Assembly (NCBI GenBank): GCA_905182995.1
Contig: CAJJDP010000104.1
Location: 16,828 to 80,827 of the forward strand
Origin: Paramecium octaurelia
Lineage: Eukaryota > Ciliophora > Oligohymenophorea > Peniculida > Parameciidae
DNA length: 64,000 nt
Reading direction: 5' to 3'
Below are positions 59,001 through 64,000 of the stretch, in pieces. The position numbers and the translations under genes are program-made. Within the stretch, counting starts at the first letter, position 1. The number at the start of each line of letters is the position of its first letter. The notes beneath the pieces were generated by a model. The model was given only the letters and a program-made list of their open reading frames with translations, had not been told where the DNA came from and did not search any database.

Positions 59001-59781
59001 CCACAGTCTCTAATTATCCAATCAAGTTTATTCCAATAAAAGCAAATGTTGAAATGATTATTACGTAGAGTAGTAATAACAAGAGCAAATCTTTACTGGC
59101 TTTGGCTATTCCCTTTAGATTTCTTCGGAGATCCTTTGAAAAAAAGATCATCAACGCTGGTCTAATTAATCTACTGAATCTGATTTGAGAATCATCAATC
59201 TTCGAATTTATATAATCTGTGAGACACACTAAGAAGAACAACATCTTTATCATTCTTTTGGTGTTGAACTGAAATCCCCCGTCATTTTTTTTGGTAGCCA
59301 ACAAAACCAAAGTTATTAAGAAGTCAATCCCAAGAAATATTAATATGAACAATTCAACATTCCTGACATCAGGTGCCTCGTAGAAATCTGATTCAGGATA
59401 TGGTTTCTCAAAGAAAGCCAGGATCTGATAGAGGATCGTCAATGTCAAAAGGTATCCACTCCAAATTCTGCTATTCTCAATGATCCAAAGGTATTTTAAA
59501 ATTACTTTATCAGCCAAATCGATATCATTTCGAATAGTTCTCAAGTAATAAGCATCATATATGTGTCTTTCTGCTTTGAGTTATTTGTCATCAGAAGGCA
59601 TATGTTTAACAATCTTTTGGATTTGTGCCACAAGCATGTCATTCTTTTCCTGTAATCTTGTGTCCAATTTGGTGAGACTAATAGCATTCTGCTATTTAAA
59701 GATCGCTGATCTCCTGGGATTGTGTGGTCTATGTTGAATATTTTCACACAACTAAGGAGATTGAATGTCTTCTTATTTCAT
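56040..59781 (-). CDS. Two-pore-channel-like voltage-gated cation channel
   Basis: 1,223 residues after removing introns 58576-58597, 58399-58421 and 58183-58207. It has two six-helix domains. Domain I: helices from SGYLLTLTILYQILAFF, S4 IRFSRLIRPALMIFFSKDLR, and pore FMAATLDFYPDIMIPP, which resembles the TPC filter TTANFPDVMMP. The linker holds two EF-hands: a poor one (DSNDAGFLTENQ) and a canonical loop DKDFNDKIQFDE near residue 390, split by intron 1. Domain II: S4 NRILRIAKIQKVFRLFRAFR with many basic residues, and pore MLQVFTASSWGQLVF. Linker EF-hands match plant TPC1 layout. TPCs conduct Ca2+/Na+ in endolysosomal or vacuolar membranes. The ~480-residue tail after the last helix is much longer than in known TPCs. 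A separate 4-TM gene lies 25 bp upstream. Confidence 0.87.
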
Positions 59782-59806
59782 TATTTGTTTTATAATAATG
59801 TCTTTT

Positions 59807-60358
59807 TCAATAATCAAGTATTTCTTCGCAAATCACTTCATCATCATCTATATCGTAGCAACATATCTGTAGAATCATGAAAGCCGTCAATATCAACACG
59901 AAAAGTAGAGCAACCGTCAACTCATAACATTGCTCCTTCACCATCAATATGAAAGAACCAAAAAAGAAAAATCTAATCCATTAACCCAATTTCCTTACGC
60001 CATTGCAATCATTACTTCAGAATGCTTCACCTTCTTGTGAAAAAGACTCGAATGAGGCTGTTGTTTTTCTGATTGTAAGCAAAAAACGACTAAAAATACC
60101 AATCTCACAGCCGCTGCGATTAAAAATGCCACTCCGCAAAAGTAAGTCAATGGCAGAGTCATCGTGCATTAATAGTAATACGGATTTGACTTGCTAGTTC
60201 AAATTACCAAATTACCCTTCTATGTAATAATTTGTTTGCAAAAGCACATAACCACAAAGCATACACAAGAAGGCAATGCAACAACTATAAGCAGATTAAG
60301 TTGATGTATTGTCATCGTGTATTTCACTAGAATAATAAAAGTCATCATTATTTAGCAT
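59807..60358 (-). CDS. Four-helix membrane protein, unknown
   Basis: 167 residues after removal of introns 60194-60215 (22 nt) and 59973-59998 (26 nt), both needed for frame. Four hydrophobic helices: CCIAFLCMLCGYVLLQ, YFCGVAFLIAAAVRLVFLVV, FFFFGSFILM and ALLFVLILTAFMILQICC; acidic end DIDDDEVICEEILDY. No family recognised; the four-helix layout is shared by several small membrane families. Same strand as the channel and only 25 bp ahead of its start codon, so the promoter of the channel would lie inside this gene's 3' end. Confidence 0.78.
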
Positions 60359-60864
60359 TTTATTAATAATACTATAATATGTATACAGTTTTAATAATAT
60401 TTGAAAAAATTATTATTATTATTAAACAATTAATTTATAATTTCAATCGTTACCATATCATATATAAGTATAAATATGTTATGCTCCTATCCTCAAATTG
60501 AATGATTAACTAAGTGTTGTAATAAGAATAAGAATGATACTTGCAGAGGTATGATTACTTTTAAAGAGAGGTGTATAAAAAAAGAGAAAATCATCATCAA
60601 TAGATATGAACTATGACGGAAAGTAAATTATTTTGAGTTCTCTACAAGTGATTACACATATCTGAAATATCAATTATTTTGAAATATAAAAATACGTTAA
60701 TGAAGAAAGATTAAGACTTCCATAATAATTTACTAATTAATCATTAGACTTTTAAATTTTTTTTATGTATATTTTCTTTCCAAACAAAACTTTCAAAATC
60801 ATTTATTTTTTGCCTAACTTTGAATAATGTCGTAGAACTAAATTAAATACTGAAAAAGATTGAA
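60359..60864. other. Divergent intergenic region
   Basis: 506 bp between divergent genes (minus start 60358, plus start 60865). AT-rich with an ATT/TTA-rich run near 60410. Should hold two promoters. Confidence 0.5.
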
Positions 60865-61877
60865 ATGACATATAAATTGAGAAAAGTATTCATATTTTTG
60901 TTCATACTGCTAGCTTCATAGAATACTCATAAAAATAAAGAGGCCCAGTTTCTGATAAGTTTACTTTTCAGAAACAAGTATGTATATTACCAGCCTCATC
61001 TTAGTAGTTTTAGGATGATAATAAATTATTAATAATATAGTAAATAAATTTGGTTATGAAGCAAAGCATAATTGACTTAACTGAGCTAGTATTAGTTTGC
61101 CTGTGTCAGACAGTGGGGCCACATATGGTTGATTATAATATTTCGATTGGCATGCTTTGTAGAATAATTTTTTTTATATTCTCAATCACCCTTAGAGATG
61201 TAAGATCCTTTACTTGGAGTGAACTATGGTATTAAATTGGTGCATGGGCAATGTTTCATTTGTTTGTAATTTGCTTTGAATATGAATATTTGTTTAAAGG
61301 AAAATCATAAACTGTAAAAAGAGAGGCGAGATATAAGATTTTTGACACATTATAGTCAGGTATTGGAATCATATATTCCATATACAATTTAGATTCATAC
61401 TATTATTACATCTTCATAGGTTTTTTTTCATTGAATTGTTTGGATAATATAATTGGATTGTTGATATATTGGAGATAAAAAGAAAAACCCTAAAATCATG
61501 TTCAAGAAGGAGGAATTATGGAATTTTTTATTGGCTTGACTTTAGGAAGCCTAGCGGTGAGTGGTTATTTAATAACTATTATAGTTTTATATTGGTTTGA
61601 AATTTAGGAGATAAAAAATTTGTTGTTTTATTTGTTTCTCACAGTTGTTGGAGAATTGATAATATCTGTGTTTTCATGTTGCTTCATTTAATATAAAGAG
61701 AATTCCTAGAAAATAAAATTCTCAAAACAAATGTTAGGACTTAGTTATGGTTTAAATTTTGGATTGTTCAGTATTTTTTATGGATTTCTTATTGGCCTAT
61801 TTATATTTATTACTTCGATTATACTGTGCTTAAGAAACTCAACAAGTTCAAGTCAAGTGCATACAATTACTGAGTGA
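60865..61877 (+). CDS. Multi-pass membrane protein, unknown
   Basis: 329 residues after removal of intron 60982-61004 (23 nt). It begins MTYKLRKVFIFLFILLAS, which could be a signal peptide or first membrane helix. About seven further hydrophobic segments: ELVLVCLCQTV, RIIFFIFSITL, WAMFHLFVICFE, YYYYIFIGFFSL, FFIGLTLGSLAVSGYLITII, LLFYLFLTVVGELIISVFSC and GFLIGLFIFITSIILCL. No conserved motif that I know. Hydrophilic loops are short, so it could be a channel or a transporter-like scaffold, but nothing proves it. Confidence 0.75.
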
Positions 61878-62796
61878 AAATTTTAATATTATTTTCATTC
61901 AATATATCTTAATTAGAAAAATAATAACCCCACTCAATTTATTAGTCTCATTTTTATTTACTTTAGACTTTTCTCATGAATAAAAATAAATAATTAAAAT
62001 CTGAAGAAGTGGAGTAATATATCAATCAATTCTCTCATATTTAGATTATAAAGAAAAATGATAATTTCTTATTTGGACTGATGAACAAATGAAAATTAAT
62101 TGCCACTGTTGGATTAAATTTTCGCATATGAATATTCTATCAAATAAGCAATTTAAAAGATAAATAGAATTGATGTATAAATTCTTAAAGTACAAAATGG
62201 ATTAGTACTTTGATTAATCAACATTGAATCTCGTAATCATAAGAAAAAAATAACATAATCCTTCTATTACAATAAAATTCTTATAGATATTATTTTTAAT
62301 TTAAAAATTATTAAATAGTAACAGATATTTAAGTTTTTAGTGACCAAAATTGTTTTAGTTGATAATATTTATTATACCAAAATATGTTAATGGATATTAT
62401 AGTTAAATCCTTAAATGATTTAGTTTTTATTATGTTTTCCAGATATGAATAGATATAATTAGCTTAGTGAAAGAAATATCTTAATAAAGATTTTTCTAAA
62501 TTATATAAGCCTTCTCTCTAATATTTTATCGGCCTGGCCAAAACTATTAGAAGCTAAATGTTTCTTCTAAACATATAAACATTGGTCATGTAGCAAGAGA
62601 AGAAAACCCTTACAATAAAAATAATCCTTTTTAATAGATGCGATCTTCTTTAAACATACTTTGGAATAACATTCCTTCTCATCAGTTATATCTTGATCTC
62701 TACATTTAATTTCAAATTAAAAGGGGTTAACATTGTTAAACAATAATAAGAGAAACACAATTCAGTAAAAGATTGAGGACAAATAAATTAAGACAC
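61878..62796. other. Intergenic, nothing recognised
   Basis: About 920 bp, AT-rich, many TGA in all frames; no RNA gene or repeat seen. Long for a convergent spacer in this genome. Confidence 0.5.
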
Positions 62797-63260
62797 TCAT
62801 GAAACAATATTTTTAAAAATATAACATTCATTTTAAGAGACAAAGTATTATCCCTATCTTTCATAAATAATTCCGTTTTCTTCTGCATAAGCAAGATATT
62901 TTGAGAAAATTTGTTGATCTATAGCATTTTTGTAGAAAAGACATAAGTTATTCATTATGTGCTTAATGTTTGTGGATTTTCCAAAAGATGCGATAATCTT
63001 TATTATGTTTTCTTATAATTAGTTTGGGAATACCTAATTTGGCTCATTTGGATAAAATAGTTTATCTATATTAAAAGCATAAACTAAATACCATACTTAT
63101 CTGTCTGAGATATATCTTTAATTTACTGAGTTTCTTTCTTCTAAATTGAAAGTTTATTTGCTATTTTAACTTATTAATATTCTTATTTTCCTATTTTTTT
63201 TGAAGCAGCTATTATTTTTCTTAGTTTTTGTTTGGTCCTTACTTCGAGTTTTATTGGCAT
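62797..63260 (-). CDS. Small protein, unknown
   Basis: 146 residues after removal of a 23-nt intron at 63220-63242 that joins a six-codon first exon (MPIKLE) to the main frame. The start is Lys/Arg-rich (KNNSCFKKNRKIRILI), then YISDRQVWYLVYAFNID, then a compact helical region (IIKIIASFGKSTNIKHIM, NAIDQQIFSKYLAYAEEN). No domain recognised; the helical second half could be a small protein-binding domain. The spliced model is an exact number of codons and contains no TGA. Confidence 0.62.
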
Positions 63261-63465
63261 CTCTTGAGTTTTTTATTTATTGAAATGATAATAATGAGCT
63301 GCAAATAATTGGTTAAAATAAAATCTTCTTTTTATTTGGATTAATTAAATCAATAATACAATATGAAAACAACGAGTTAATGATATGTATTTAATGTAAG
63401 GATTTTGTTTATTTATCCTAAATATTAATTTTAAGAATAATTTAATAAGAAATTAATTTATTGTA

Positions 63466-64000
63466 TGAGTAATTCTAAGCTGCAATAAAATTGGGAAAAA
63501 TTACAAAAATTGTGTCAGCCAGGTCCAAGATCATCTTAAAAAAGAAGTTCGAGTAAAGACCAAAGATCTATTCCTAATTTATAATCAAGCAGATAGTTGT
63601 AGAGGAGAGCATCCCAATAGGATTTGGTGTACAAAGTGGTTGAATGCAGCACTTAAGATATAGAAAGCAAGAACTCAAAACAACAACTGGATTAACTATT
63701 CAGTGGGTTGAATGGGTTATTGGGTTATGAATTAATAATGAAGAAGGGTAAATTAGACGAATTGTTGAAGAAACTTAAATTTTTTCTCTATTGTGATTCT
63801 TTGGAGTTGAAGTCGCTTTGTTCAAAACTTGGGGATTACATAATCAATCCCAAACTGTGTATTTATAGTGATGTAAACTTAGATAATCTGATTGTGGCTC
63901 CTTAGGAGGAACAGGCATCTAAGGAGATGTGCGAATTACTTATACAAGAATTATAGTTATAAATTAGTAAGCGGAAGTAAATAGAGTGGAATTACTAAGC
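63466..64000 (+). CDS. Unknown protein, 3' end outside window
   Basis: Plus-strand frame from ATG 63466 (MSNSKLQQNWEKLQKLCQ) that is open to the window end, at least 178 codons. It has a disordered Ser/Gln/Arg-rich beginning followed by a helical, Leu-rich stretch (LMKKGKLDELLKKLKFFL-like, with Ile before Met) and DSLELKSLCSKLGDYI. No family recognised. Partial at its 3' side. Confidence 0.7.

Overview
The window looks like macronuclear chromosome sequence from a ciliate of the Paramecium type. In gene after gene TAA and TAG sit inside conserved domains where glutamine belongs, and only TGA ends reading frames. Introns are 19-35 nt, mostly GTA...TAG. The DNA is AT-rich, genes on both strands are tens of bases apart, and transcription units run in every orientation. 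ORF finders that use the standard code shatter almost every gene here, so the models below were rebuilt by reading TAA/TAG as Gln and removing mini-introns. For each full model the spliced length is an exact number of codons.

Left part (1-22 kb), gene-poor: a decayed zinc-finger/TPR gene on the minus strand (3474-5588) with a mini-intron at the same codon of successive TPR units; a long stretch of protein-like but broken sequence (about 6.6-10.8 kb); an intact 1,011-residue protein with a Cys/His-rich start, pentapeptide repeats and 13 WD40 repeats (11230-14284); a perfect 1,189-bp direct repeat on either side of a single N, which is probably an assembly join; an Arf-family GTPase without its catalytic Gln (17573-18097); and a minus-strand locus that looks coding but whose exons I could not fully resolve (about 19.6-22.05 kb).

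Middle (22-48.6 kb), gene-dense: an ABCC-type exporter, an SLC2/MFS sugar transporter, a long coiled-coil/polyQ/EF-hand protein, a vWA-like protein, an unknown coiled-coil protein touching a NEK kinase, tRNA-Arg(ACG), a TBC-domain RabGAP, a small unknown gene, proteasome subunit alpha2, importin-5/Kap121, 14-3-3, an acidic ERICH2-like protein and a REEP/Yop1-like protein.

Right part (48.6-64 kb): two adjacent paralogous membrane hybrid histidine kinases with receiver domains, an Atg8-family ubiquitin-like protein, a CK1-family kinase, a two-pore-channel-like cation channel with EF-hands and an unusually long tail, two multi-TM proteins, a small basic protein, and an unknown gene cut by the window end.

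The genes do not form one pathway. The content is a housekeeping and signalling mixture typical of a ciliate chromosome: phosphorelay, NEK and CK1 kinases, 14-3-3, Rab/Arf traffic, autophagy, nuclear import, proteolysis and ion transport. No self-contained new system is evident. The most notable items are the paired histidine kinases, the intron-carrying TPR repeats, the long-tailed channel, the Gln-less Arf GTPase, and start codons or stop/start pairs almost touching.
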